Assembly (NCBI GenBank): GCA_900239685.1
Contig: OENT01000173.1
Location: 111,090-175,089, forward strand
Source of the DNA: Rotaria macrura
Taxonomy: Eukaryota > Rotifera > Eurotatoria > Philodinida > Philodinidae
DNA: 64,000 nucleotides
Reading direction: 5' to 3'
Shown: one piece after another, positions 1 to 11,570 of the stretch
How positions within the stretch are numbered: position 1 is the first letter of the stretch
How the letters are laid out: each line of letters begins with the position of its first letter
Notes under the pieces: generated by a model
What the model was told of the DNA's origin: nothing
The model's input: the letters and a program-made list of their open reading frames with translations, nothing else
Databases searched by the model: none
Made by a program: the position numbers and the translations under genes

Positions 1-3000
1 GTTCAAGCATATGCTAAATATAATTTTTCGGGTGAACTTGTCGTTTCCTATATTAAATAATACTCTTGTTCCATTAGATTAGTTTCTTGTAGTCTCAGAA
101 AAAAATTAAAATTCTACTTGTTTTACTCATACGATTCCATTTTTCATATATGAAAATTTTTGATGCATAAACAATTTGCACGATTCATTTGCATATAAGT
201 GCTATATATCTCAGTTTGACACTAGCGCATTTTTTTCAGATGATCACATGACAAAAATATAAATCAGATTCAGTAAAATAGCAGGTAATTTAGGATTTTC
301 ATTCGATTTGTTTTTCTATTCGATGATTGGTATCTATGTTCGACACAATTACGAAGCATTCATGGAACATATTACACAGATACAAGTTTCGACAAAATGA
401 ATTATACGAACATCTGACTGAATATGCATGAGCATGGATTGTTATGTTCACAGTTCTCATCGTGGGCTTTCTCATTTTTGTGCAATTTCGATTGTCGAAA
501 CTCATCATTTAAAATCTGACCAACTAGATGATCGACCCATCATGCTGAACATCGCTATATTTCTGCTATCCTGGCTCACATAATCTCTGCTTGCCTAAAA
601 AAGTATTATCATTCGAAAAACCAAGAGAAAAGTCATGTAATAAAGACTTTCGATAGAACAGATCCAATATATTCGTAGCTGATCGATATAAAACAGAAAT
701 CAGATCTTATACGCATAAAAAAATGACTAATTCGTTACCAAACAGTTAATTATTGTTTCAGAAATGTTCTTGGTGTTACTGCAGATAAAAATTAGTTCAT
801 CTAGAAGACTTGTCATGTGTTTAAAAGTTACCGAATCAACATAATTTTATACCTAGCTTGATTATTATCACATTTGAAAACATCTATTGTGGGTGGATCA
901 CATTGAGAAATACTGTAATGTATACTCATAATCATTCTTTTGATTTTAAGCACGTAATCGATAGCTGCATATGCATACATGTATGTTATATTATGACTGT
1001 AAAATGTATTTCAAACGTTGATGATGGTTACTTGAATAGGAAAACCATCGACAGACTTCGATATAGGTTTTTGTAATGTGAATGCCATCCAATCAACTTG
1101 TCGAATATTGAGAATCGTATCGATTGGTGTACTTTATCCACAAAATAACGTTTTCATGCGAGATCACAAATATTTTCATTGAAATACAAGAATCTTCGTT
1201 CAATGACTTCAATGTTTAGTATCAATCGGTGAAAAAAAATTAATATGTGGTTCATTGATCTTGAATAGAAGAAACAAGACAACAGTGTGAATGGATCATA
1301 TCTGAATTTTTTCTTAGAATATAATGAATGTATTCAACACACATGAAACAACATTAGGTTAGAGTTGAAAATGAATAACTACTCTATTCAAAGCTACGCG
1401 ATGTTGAATGTTTTATAACGGGTTACATACAATAAATAGAGTGAAACAAACATGACGTCACTTGTGCTATCATTCCTATAAGTATTCGAGTACTATCGTC
1501 TGACCCAAAAGAACTTTGTGTAACGACGACTCCCGCACTTGTGTTACAAAATTATATGAGTATTGCAAAGTTTTATTGTAAGATTAAGAAAGTTTATTGG
1601 GACCTAAAATAGTCAGAAATGACAGTGAAAGATATTATAAAAAACTTTTTTCAAAGTATGTGAATTCAAATCACATTCTCAATCGGATCTCTCATGCAAA
1701 TATTGGCATTAAAAGTGATTATTGTTATCTATCATTATGACCGAGTGAGATTTGAATTTCTTCCTGAAAAATCTCTTCATGGATTCTTATACTTAAAATT
1801 AAACAACATAAAACATGTAAAATAATCATGAAAATTGTTTCGAATTACATACAATCAAATAATCATGAAATTTCAATCAAATAGTAATATTAAATTCGTT
1901 TTTTGTAATATTCGAATTGAAATAGTATGTAAATTTAGGTCTGTCATATGTTAAACTTTCGTTCTTCTCCTAAACATATAAATTTTATTTTATTGAATTC
2001 AGATTTCCTGGAAGTGATCAGATGTTCGATTACTACAGTGTTTTCATCGAAGACATCCAATTGTGTCTTCTCCTAGTATATATTTTCAAAGTCTTGAATG
2101 GTTCTATGATATCATATTCAGAAACTTGAAAGCAATCTATTCTTTAAAAACCATCATGACACTAAGTTGAATAATTTACTAACAACCAATATCAGTTTCT
2201 TCTTTATGAAACTATGATAGGTTCTAAACTAAACACAAAAATAAAATAGATACGATTGACACTTGACGATACTTATTTTTATTTTAGCGATGTAGCATAA
2301 AATATTATGTAGTCAGACTGATTTTTCTTTTACTGTAAGCTGATATTATTTTAATCAATCAATAATGTCTGTGTTAGACCCTGCAAGTTCTTCTATGAAT
2401 TCTTACATGTCTCTATTGATGTCATTCATTGAAATACTAGTAAGATTGAATGTTTCATCATATCTTACTGATGACGAATGAACACGATACTCATGCAATG
2501 TCCGAAAGAAGAACACGACGAAATACAGACGAATATATTTATAGAGTTGAATACGAATTGATCTCAATTGAAAAATTCTAATTTAGAGAAGCAATCTGTT
2601 GGTATTGTTTGCTAGTAAAAAAGAAATGTAAGTGAATAAACTTTCGTTTTACTAACAGATAATCTTGTCTAGTTTTTTATCCAAACATGGACATTATTCT
2701 AGCCTATCTATAAGAAAACAAATGAAACATATCGGCATGTCTACCGAACAAGAAATGAATTAAAACAGTGTTTCATAGTATTTCTCAAAATTGAACCATT
2801 TCAGACAAAGCGATTTCATATTGATGATGAACCATCGAAACGTGACTGGAATCTCTAGAATCTTAATCCAAATTGACTCATTTTTTTCTCTTATTATGTG
2901 TCCATAATGTGACCATTTGACCAAGTCAGGCAACAACGAAAAAAAAATTAGTCTAAGTCAACCATTGATAGTTATGATGCGCCGCCCGATATTTCAATGA

Positions 3001-3366
3001 ACACAAGAATGTACCACTGTGAACTGTGGCTGGATTGAATCTGAATACGGAACTTTTTTGTAATATTGATAACTACTACGCACATTGAAAAATGGTAAGT
3101 ATCGATTAGAGCGAATAATTTATCTATTCTATCCTCATAGAAGAAATTTCTTCACAATAAGTTTAGATTTAGATTTGAAGAAAAATCGTTTTGTTTCAGC
3201 TTCAGATTTGTTGTTTTTCGCATTCATTTTTTATTCTTGTATTTTTCAATCATCCATGAAACAAAATCGGATACAACAAACAAAAACAAAATAGAGTTCA
3301 TCGACGAGCTTGAAACCATATCGTTGATTGGTTGCCATTGTTTTATTTCATATTGGATGAAGTAGT
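1..3366. other. No gene recognised (left flank)
   Basis: About 3.4 kb of AT-rich DNA without a supportable gene. Reading frames here are short, have no exon-like splice borders and match no family I recognise. The downstream (3') end of RPL41 lies at the right edge. I see no tRNA-type B box and no long repeat. Confidence 0.5.
3342..3347 (-). terminator. Poly(A) signal of RPL41
   Basis: The minus strand reads AATAAA 20 nt beyond the RPL41 stop codon. This is a canonical animal polyadenylation signal at a plausible distance for a very short ribosomal mRNA. Confidence 0.6.
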
Positions 3367-3528
3367 TTATTTCGAACGCTCACGCATACCTAAATTGATG
3401 AAAAAAAAAACAATGTCAATAATAATCATTTGGTCGTGTAAAATGTTTATGTGTATTCGGTTTTCAGACTTACGTCGGCGTTTTCGTTTCAATCGACGCA
3501 TACGTTTCTTACGCCACTTAGCTCGCAT
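3367..3528 (-). CDS. RPL41: 60S ribosomal protein L41 (eL41), two exons
   Basis: RPL41 is a 25-residue, almost entirely basic peptide of the large ribosomal subunit. Exon 1 is 3474-3528 (ATG at 3526-3528) and exon 2 is 3367-3389 (TAA at 3367-3369). The 84-bp intron 3390-3473 starts GTAAGT and ends TAG and splits an Arg codon. The spliced product is 25 aa, begins MRAKWRKKRMRRLKRK and ends RRMRERSK. The animal family has the same length and nearly the same sequence, differing mainly in the last residues. No single frame shows the gene because of the intron. A pyrimidine-rich TTCTAG acceptor lies just upstream of the ATG, so the 5' leader may also be spliced. It is head-to-head with the cyclin gene at 3943. 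Confidence 0.94.
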   Translation of the reverse strand: MRAKWRKKRMRRLKRKRRRKSENRIHINILHDQMIIIDIVFFFINLGMRERSK

Positions 3529-3942
3529 TGCTGATCAATCAAAAATGCGAGATTTCTAGAATCAAATAAAAAACATGAAAAAAATTGCAATCGATTGTTG
3601 ATTCGAATAGAAAAAAAACGTAAATGACTGAATAACATCCATGTCGCTAGATGGACATGTTGGACTAGTAAGAAATACTTTTCATTGGTCTTTATGTTAT
3701 GAGTTGTTGTAAATTCATTACCTCCGTTTCGTTACAAGGAAAACATTTATGCATTATGAAAAGTTTTTTAAATATTTTTTCATTTTGAAACTATAAATAC
3801 AAGATATAAAATAATAGAAAAAAATGTATGAATATAAAAAATCAACCTTTTTACTTTCAATAGTCTTTGTACGCGCCTGCCGATTTTAATCATTCAAAAC
3901 CGACGATCCGTCTTTGAGTAAAATCTCTCAGTCATTTTCATC
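3529..3942. promoter_or_regulatory. Shared intergenic region between RPL41 and the cyclin
   Basis: These 414 bp separate the divergent start codons of RPL41 (minus) and the cyclin (plus), so both promoters must lie here or overlap it. On the minus strand a TTCTAG acceptor about 15-30 nt above the RPL41 ATG suggests a 5'-UTR intron. The most GC-rich stretch is 3868-3915, just before the cyclin ATG. No TATA box is convincing in such AT-rich DNA. Confidence 0.45.
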
Positions 3943-6306
3943 ATGCGTTTATCAGCGAAAGGTCCAATAGTTCATATGTCTCGTCCAACGAAAGCTTCAC
4001 TAGCACGTCAATCGAAAATACGAAGTTCACTATTAATTTCTTCAACAAAAATTACGAATAAACTAAGATCAATTCAAAATCAGCAACAAAATAAATCTGA
4101 AAATGATTCACGAAAAACTGGCTTGACAAAACGAATGGGTGCAATATCAAAGAATAATAATCTTTTCAAACGAAGGAAGTCTTGCAATAAACTAGCTTGT
4201 ATCGTTTCAAGTTCTTCATTGGATAATTCAATTGGTGATAGAGAAACATTGAAACAAGTTGTAAGTTCTCTTGCTTCTATTGTCTTTTAAAAACATATAA
4301 ATCGTTTCAAGATTGTTGCTTCATTAACTCAAAATGTCAAGAACATGGATCTTGTGGAATCTAACAATAAAGAAAATTGTTTATCAAAACGTTTAAAAAC
4401 ATTCAAGAAGGATTCAACTGTACTGCTTGACAAATATCTTGCCGAGAAAATCGATATTGAATGTATTGAATTGCCGTATACAAAAGAAAGCTTAATGTTA
4501 GAAGAAGATGATGAACCGATTGATCCAACATATGCAATGGATTATATTGTTGATATAATCAATTTATTATATACATTAGAAAAGAAATATGCTATAGATT
4601 CATCATTTTTAACTAATCCGCCATCAACAATCATGACACTCGCTAATGGAAGTGCTGTACGCCCATGGCAACTCACATCGAAGCATCGGCTAATTGTTGT
4701 TGCATGGATTATACAATTATTTTATGCAAGATTTCATCTGTCACAAGATGCTTTGCATATGTATTGATTTGAAATTAGTTCTTCAAAAAAAGAAACCTAT
4801 CGATATATTTTTAGTTGTATTGGTTTACTTGATCGTTTTCTTCAACAGTGTATTTTGAGTGCAGGTGAAAAAAGTGGATTTGTAACTCAGAAAAATCTAC
4901 AATTAATTGCTGTTGCGACATTTCTCATTGCAGCGAAAGTTGAAGTAAGTTAAATATTCATTACGTGTTGAATAGGAGTTAAAGAAATCTATGAATCTAA
5001 TGGAAAGTGAGAACAGAAGTTTATTTTTTGATTGATGGTTACCTTTTGTTAATCAATACGTTTAAAGAGAGTACAGATCATCATCATCTAATTTAAAACA
5101 GCGCCATCTATTCAATTGATATTTTACCGTATGAGGATGAAATTCTCATTTTATACATTGTAATCTAAACCGCAGACTTTCATTATAAGCAAGTTAAATT
5201 GAAGGCATGCTGAAACGTTTTATGCAATGTTTTTAATCAACATTATGTAAATCTATATGTTTCATAGATCCTGCTACACAAGTTTGTCTTTCGTCAAAAC
5301 AATTAAATATTCTAACTCTTGTAGACATTTAGAGACAGTAAAACACACATATGGTATCTACTGAATGAACAGCCACTGGTATTCAAAGTGCATGACATAA
5401 ATCTCGTGTGTAAAGTGACTGTTAAACATTACGAAGTGCCGATGACATTTTCAGAGAAATGCACAAAACATACTATTCGTCATCAATGAGTATCAATCAA
5501 AAGGTCCATATAAAATAACTTCATTTAAAATAATAAGAGTCTGGAAAAACTAGCCATGTATTTATAGTAAGGAGTGCTTTTAACCAATTTACTAAGAGAA
5601 AGATCTAAATTGTCGAAACGTGCTAATAGTATATTCAACTATGACAAATTTATTTTCATTGAATATAACTGTAAAATCGTCATATTTTTTTTTCATAGGA
5701 AACTCATCATCCACCAGTTGAAGAACTTGTTTACGTAACTGATCATACCTATACAAGTGATCAAGTCAAAAGTATGGAAAAGAAAATCTTACATGCACTA
5801 AAATTTGAACTTAATCGACCTACGAGGTAAGATTCTCTTTTCAATAACAAAACTTACATTCAATGTACAATATTTGAAGTCTTCAATTTCTCCGTCGCTA
5901 CTCGTTCATTTCAAATGCTAGTGATGAACAGCATGCCATTGGTAAATTTCTCATTGATATGTCATTACTTGACGTTTATTGTATTGATATATCACCATCA
6001 CTTCTTGCTGCCAGTGCAACATATATAGCACGATATATTCTCAATCGAAATCAAGCATCAACGTTTGAACATTGTTGGCCTCATGATTTACAGATTCGTT
6101 CACCGTATAAAACGCTTCAATCATTGACAAATGGTGTTCAAATTCTAGCACGATGTATTGATAATTATTTATCTGGTAATAGTTCACGAGAATATGAAGT
6201 AATTGTTAAACGTTATGAAAACGAACAATTACTAAAAGTTAGTTCATATTGTGTACAACAGCGAACATTTATTCATAAATTAGCAAATGAATCATTAGAA
6301 GAATAA
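3943..6306 (+). CDS. Divergent A/B-type (mitotic) cyclin
   Basis: Predicted regulatory subunit of a cyclin-dependent kinase, 483 aa from five exons: 3943-4260, 4312-4760, 4815-4944, 5699-5826, 5880-6306. Introns are 51, 54, 754 and 53 bp and all phases match. The N-terminal 106 residues are basic and Ser/Lys-rich. A KEN degradation box lies at about residue 126, and I see no clear RxxL D-box. The two-part cyclin fold starts near residue 180. Visible signatures are DALHICIGLLDRFLQQ, LIAAKVEETHPPVEEL, VTDHTYTSDQVKSMEKKIL and QFLRRYSFISNASDEQH. The usual MRAILVDW helix reads HRLIVVAW, so the conserved Asp is Ala, and about 20 extra residues precede it. The Lys of AAKVE and the Glu of SMEKK, which in cyclin A contact the kinase, are kept. 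Assignment to A, B or B3 is uncertain. Confidence 0.86.
4945..5698 (+). other. Long intron 3 of the cyclin gene
   Basis: The 754-bp intron between cyclin exons 3 and 4 begins GTAAGT and ends in a T-run followed by CATAG. It interrupts the cyclin box exactly at AAKVE/ETHPP. I see no nested gene or repeat in it. Confidence 0.7.
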
Positions 6307-9300
6307 TGATTTTTTTTTGCTCTGTTTGTGATTCAATCATCATTGATACGCGTATGATGATATTGATATTTGTCTGTCAAATCGAATCAAATAGACATAC
6401 TGTATGACCTGTTTTCCTTTTTTTATATATTCATAGGTATAGTTATTTTTCTTCTTATCAGTAAATTGTATCTGTGTACTTCTCTTATTTACTTGTACAC
6501 TTTCTTCTTTGTCTTCTTCTTCATTTCTCTTACGAGTGGAATATAATAAATAAATCGAATTCAACGCAATTCTTTAGTATTCAATCGACATCCTTCAAAT
6601 ACCCTTCACACATTAAGTGCAGTTTTTAAAACTTATTATTTTTATACAAAAATGAACTATAGTTAGTTGTGAATATGCTTTGTAGATAATACTGAAATGT
6701 ATAATGCAGCTGCACGATAGAAAATGTCTCCATAGAAGATACATATATGGACATAGATTTATTTTCTTTCTTTATGATCATACATATAGCTAAATACATA
6801 CGTACACATCTTTTTAATCATTGATTTTTTGTGCCCGTCCGTACATATTTGGATAGCTAATCATCATCCAAAATTTGTGCGTTCTGATGTTAGAAGCAGA
6901 TTAAATAAGTATATAGATATATTTTTGAAATGAACACTTCTTCATATTCTAATGGGTTGAATGGCAGGTATCTCTAGAACGACTCTCACTAACCGATTGA
7001 TTCATTTACATACTCGACAAACATTCACTCAGTTGTATTATTTTCGTAGTTTTTAATCAAAGCAATCATATACATTCTATCTATAACCAATGCTATCTAT
7101 TCCAGATGGAATCTTTCATATGGAAGGTGCGAATCATTTTTTTATTCATCAGTAAAACGCTGAGAAATCTCCATTAAGTCCTTGGCATCTGCTGAAGTAT
7201 CCATGATCTCACCAATTAATATCTATAATGTCTTAAGAGAGTTTCAGTTTTTTTTTCATCAATAGGGGACAATCAAATTTTATATTGATTCTCTAGTGAT
7301 TACTGATAAATTTTGTAAGGAAATTAAAGAGAACATTCAAAAGTATGCACAACGTGAGTAATACTAGTGAGGACAGTGAACATATGTAAGATATAGCGTC
7401 TGTTAGTGAAAACATTTTCTTCTATTAACAATTAACACAATTCAGCCATTAGTGTAAATTTGTTCATCATCTATCGTTATACTCTTGACACAAACTATTT
7501 ACATAAAGTTCTAGTAGGATAACGCATTCTAAATAACTTTGTTAGACGAAAAACATTGTTAGATGAATGATAGTTATTTCTTTCTAGTGAAGTTGAAGTC
7601 ATTAAGAACATTTTTTTCTAACCTACGAAGATTCCCTAGAACATTGTTAAGAAAATGTTTTTTTCTTCACAGTTCTATATTTCGTTACAAATGATTTCAC
7701 TCGAAATTCATCAGTTTTAGTGATATCATTTATTTAGTTACACTTGGAAATCATGAATATTTTGTCTTTCTTTGTGTTAAATTCTTGAGGAATACAGTAG
7801 TAGAATAATAATAATTACTTCTTTATATCAAACTAGATCAATGAAAAAAACTAGAAGCAGATCTACATAACAATTTCAAATAACATGAAGTGAAAATCAA
7901 TATTCTAAAAATCTTCATTTAGCTTAGTCAGTGCAAGATTGAAAACCATTTGTATAAATCATCAATTTAGTATCAGTAGACGAGAATCTCAGTATCTCAA
8001 AATAAAAGAAATCATGCATTTCAGTCAATTTCATAAACCAAATGTAGTTTTCTATATAAAGAGAGTACTATCGTCATAATACGCTTTTTTTTCTGGGTAC
8101 ATGAAAGTTCTGTTTATTCTATATGAAAAATAGACTGACCTTCGGTATGAGTCATACTTTATTCTTTCCATCGGTAAGCGAACATATTTAATAAAAGAAT
8201 TACCTCGAACCAAGTTAGATCTTTATGTGAATGTAATGAACTATTGCACATGATAATCAGAAATTCATTCATAGTCATTATTTCTCAGAATCGGACGGGC
8301 TTTTTAACAAAAGCAATGAGTTTCAAAATATTTTCTGTGAGACAATCAACCTTCACTAATCGATATGATTGAATTTTTATTACAATCAAAAGTAGTCGAA
8401 TCGGTGAAAACTATATTTGAATAATTTCTTTTCTCATTAGAAGAATTCGAAAGAGCCATAGTACGTCGTACTCCAAGTACATAACAAAACTTTATAAATC
8501 ATAAATTGATCGACAAAACACGTTTCATCTTAATGTATTTTATATCTATGGATCTTCTATGATGTGCATCATCTAATGTGACAAGTAGCCTATATAGCTA
8601 GCTAATGATCATAATTTCTCGCAATACTTCTAGAGATAATATTAAAAGAAAACAAGTTAGTTTTCTTGCTTTTCTTCAGGCTCACTAATGGAATTGTGAT
8701 GCTTGTAGTAAGCGATTTCATGATAAATCTTTTACTAGTACTTTAAAAACAAATATAACTATCTTACTCTTGAATGCTTCTATTCCTTGGATCGAAATTG
8801 AATGTTTCAATAAAAGCCAATTGTAAAAAATTTTAATGACGAATTCTGTCAATAAACTGGACGAGTGTTGCATTCAGAGAATTTAAATAATCGAAAGAAA
8901 ATCAGTTTAACTGCTTACTTTACCGATAATTTCATATTTATAGTTTAACAAAAAATATCTGTAACATTCTTTTTTCATTTCTAGCAGGATAGGCATAGTA
9001 GATGTTCAGGAAATTATCAGTATAAAGAAAATTGTATTATTAATCAAATGCATGAATAAATTGATCATTCTTGATATTTTCCTCTAGATAATAGAGTGAA
9101 TCTAGTTGAATATAGATAAATATGAAATAGAATTTTTGCATGACGTAACAACGATTCAAGATGAAAATTCGAGATCTCGTATTTTAAATTCATACACAAG
9201 AGAACATATCGAAATGAAGAAAATGTTGCTAGAAACGAATAATCTAGAACGTGAATAGATTAGATTTATATGTTAAATCAAAATTCTTATGACATGGGAA

Positions 9301-11570
9301 CAAAAATCTGATAATCAATCATCGTCGGTTAAACGAACAATTATTGATAAAGAAAGTAACTGATTACTCAAATGGGAATTTCTAGTTCGATGCCAAGTTA
9401 GATAATGAATATTTATTCAAAAATTAAAATCACTGAAGCACCACACCATAATTATAGTGTGTCGCTAGCAGGCACTCACTGACTGCCCATTATCGACGCT
9501 GATTACTCTATCTATATTTGAATAACTATGTGTTTATGTGTACATAAAGCCTCACAAAATTTAATTATATTATTACACGTGTTTATATATATATATATGC
9601 GTATGTGTTGATAGATAGATGCTGACATGCTTTTCGATTTCATATAAACTATAATGATGATATGTTGTAATCTTTATTCAAGGAGAAACAAGATGAAGAC
9701 TTTCTTTGATACACAAAATAAACGAACATCTGCTGAAAGTATGTCTTACTTTCATGTAAAAAATAGACGATTGATTGACTATCAGCAAATACTATTTCGA
9801 TCTATGGCATATTTCTGTGATATACATTTATCTAGAAAATGTTTGTCATAATCTCAATTCATACAAACAAGAAATAGCAACGATCCACCTGAGAAATCAA
9901 CGTATTGTTTATTCCGTAACTTCTGTAAACTGTAAGGATTAATGATTGAATTGTATATGACGATATATGAGGTCTTTTTTCTCTCTCATGAGAATCTTTG
10001 TAGATTGACATTTTACAGGTAGATCATGTTTTTTTTTGTTGTATACCAGAAATCAGAATGTTCCTGCAAAACTTTTACATTTTTGATATTGTAAATCGAT
10101 GATTATACGATGAAATAATTAAAAAAAAAACAAACCATTTCTATTACATTCACACTGACAGAAGAAGTAAGTTTTTTCACTTGAAAATCTGTCGTTGATT
10201 TCTACAAGTTTTTTTCTCATATATATATACATATGTATTTGACAACACAACAATATCTACTAAATCTTTTAAGAACTATCATTAGAACCAATCGTAATGT
10301 TTATTTTTTTCAGAAAAATTTGTATGGTATCTATTTCCATGGTATCGTATGTTCGTTGTTTTGCAACTTGTAAGATAATCTCTCTAACTCATACATTAAT
10401 TATTCTCTTCTCTAAGAATCAACATGATTATTAAGATGATGTGTAATAGTAGAAAGACATCTATTTATTCTCATGAACATTGTTATTCTTGTTTTTTTCC
10501 CCTAATCATTTTCTTTGCATGGATTCTATGAGTTTACGATTTCCTGATAGTGATCAAATGTGTTGTCTTCTTTGTCAATCGAAAATCATGAGAAAATGTT
10601 CTGATCAAAATAATGAACCATTTCCTTGCTTAATCATTTTTTACAGGCGAATGAGACACAAGAAGAAAATATATATAAGAATATTAATGATAAAAACAAT
10701 GTGTGCAACAATGACGAGAGAAAGACTAGAGCTCTCGCTTTTTCTTCATCGCATTTTGTTAGCATACATGAGAAAAACAGACAGAGAATCGGCTACTGAA
10801 TTATATGTGACTATAATATGCATTCTGGGAATAAATAGACTATTAACTAATTAGTATTTTTCCTTTGTTGTTTCTCTTAATATTACATTACAATGACACT
10901 GCAGATAAACGACTGACCTATGTAAAACACTGAACGTATCTCATCGTCAATGTCTATCATTCTGACGAGGTCAATCGTATAGTCAATCGACAATGGTCAG
11001 CGTTCAATTAACTATATAAATAAATCATTATCTTCATTGATGCCGACATCATATAAACTATCCTACTATTTTTTTCCTATTTCAAACATGAACAACTAAC
11101 CAAGTTCATCCAAACATTTATCATATAGACATCTTTCATTATATCGAATGTAATTGTTTTATAATTTGTCGATTGATTTTCTTTCATTATTATCTACTTG
11201 CGTACGTTTTAAACAAAACAACAAACACGGCATCAGTTCCAAATACTTAGAAGAAAAAAAAATCTACAACAAATACGATGATTACCTATTTTGTTTCTAT
11301 TCCCACTTCAGGATTTTTCTTTGCCCTTACAATCATATACAAAAAGTTTCTAGACAATTCTTTTTTTGTTTCCTTCTCTTTTTAATTGTTCACAGTACGA
11401 AACGTTTGAGTTAAAGCTAATCGACTCTATATCAACAAATATTCTCTTTTGTAATCGTTATTTCCGATTAATGAGTAGTTGATGAAGTTCGATAAGACGA
11501 AATTTCCTGACTATTTTTAGTAGATAATTATGTCGACAATTGATCGATGAAACAACCAAACAGAAATCTT
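6307..11570. other. Gene-poor intergenic region
   Basis: About 5.3 kb between the cyclin stop and the first exon of the receptor phosphatase locus. It contains the 3' UTR of the cyclin at the left. I found no exon with both splice borders and no recognisable domain. The longest open frame (10480-10854 plus, 124 codons) has unbiased composition and no homology I recognise. A short TA/GT simple-sequence tract lies near 9585-9605. Confidence 0.5.
6545..6550 (+). terminator. Candidate poly(A) signal of the cyclin gene
   Basis: AATAAA sits 239 nt downstream of the cyclin TAA. It is the first clear canonical signal on the plus strand after the stop, though such hexamers are frequent by chance in this AT-rich DNA. 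Confidence 0.4.

Noticed and set aside
3332-3559. Arg-rich plus-strand open frame of 75 codons
   Set aside because: It is the antisense shadow of RPL41, whose basic codons read as Arg-rich on the other strand.
5880-5921. Cyclin last exon starting at the CTAG at 5921
   Set aside because: Starting at 5880 instead adds QFLRRYSFISNA, which matches the cyclin family, and keeps the phase; the later acceptor would delete conserved residues.
10480-10854. 124-codon plus-strand frame with a CCLLCQSK motif
   Set aside because: No splice borders, no recognised homology, ordinary AT-rich composition; best treated as chance.
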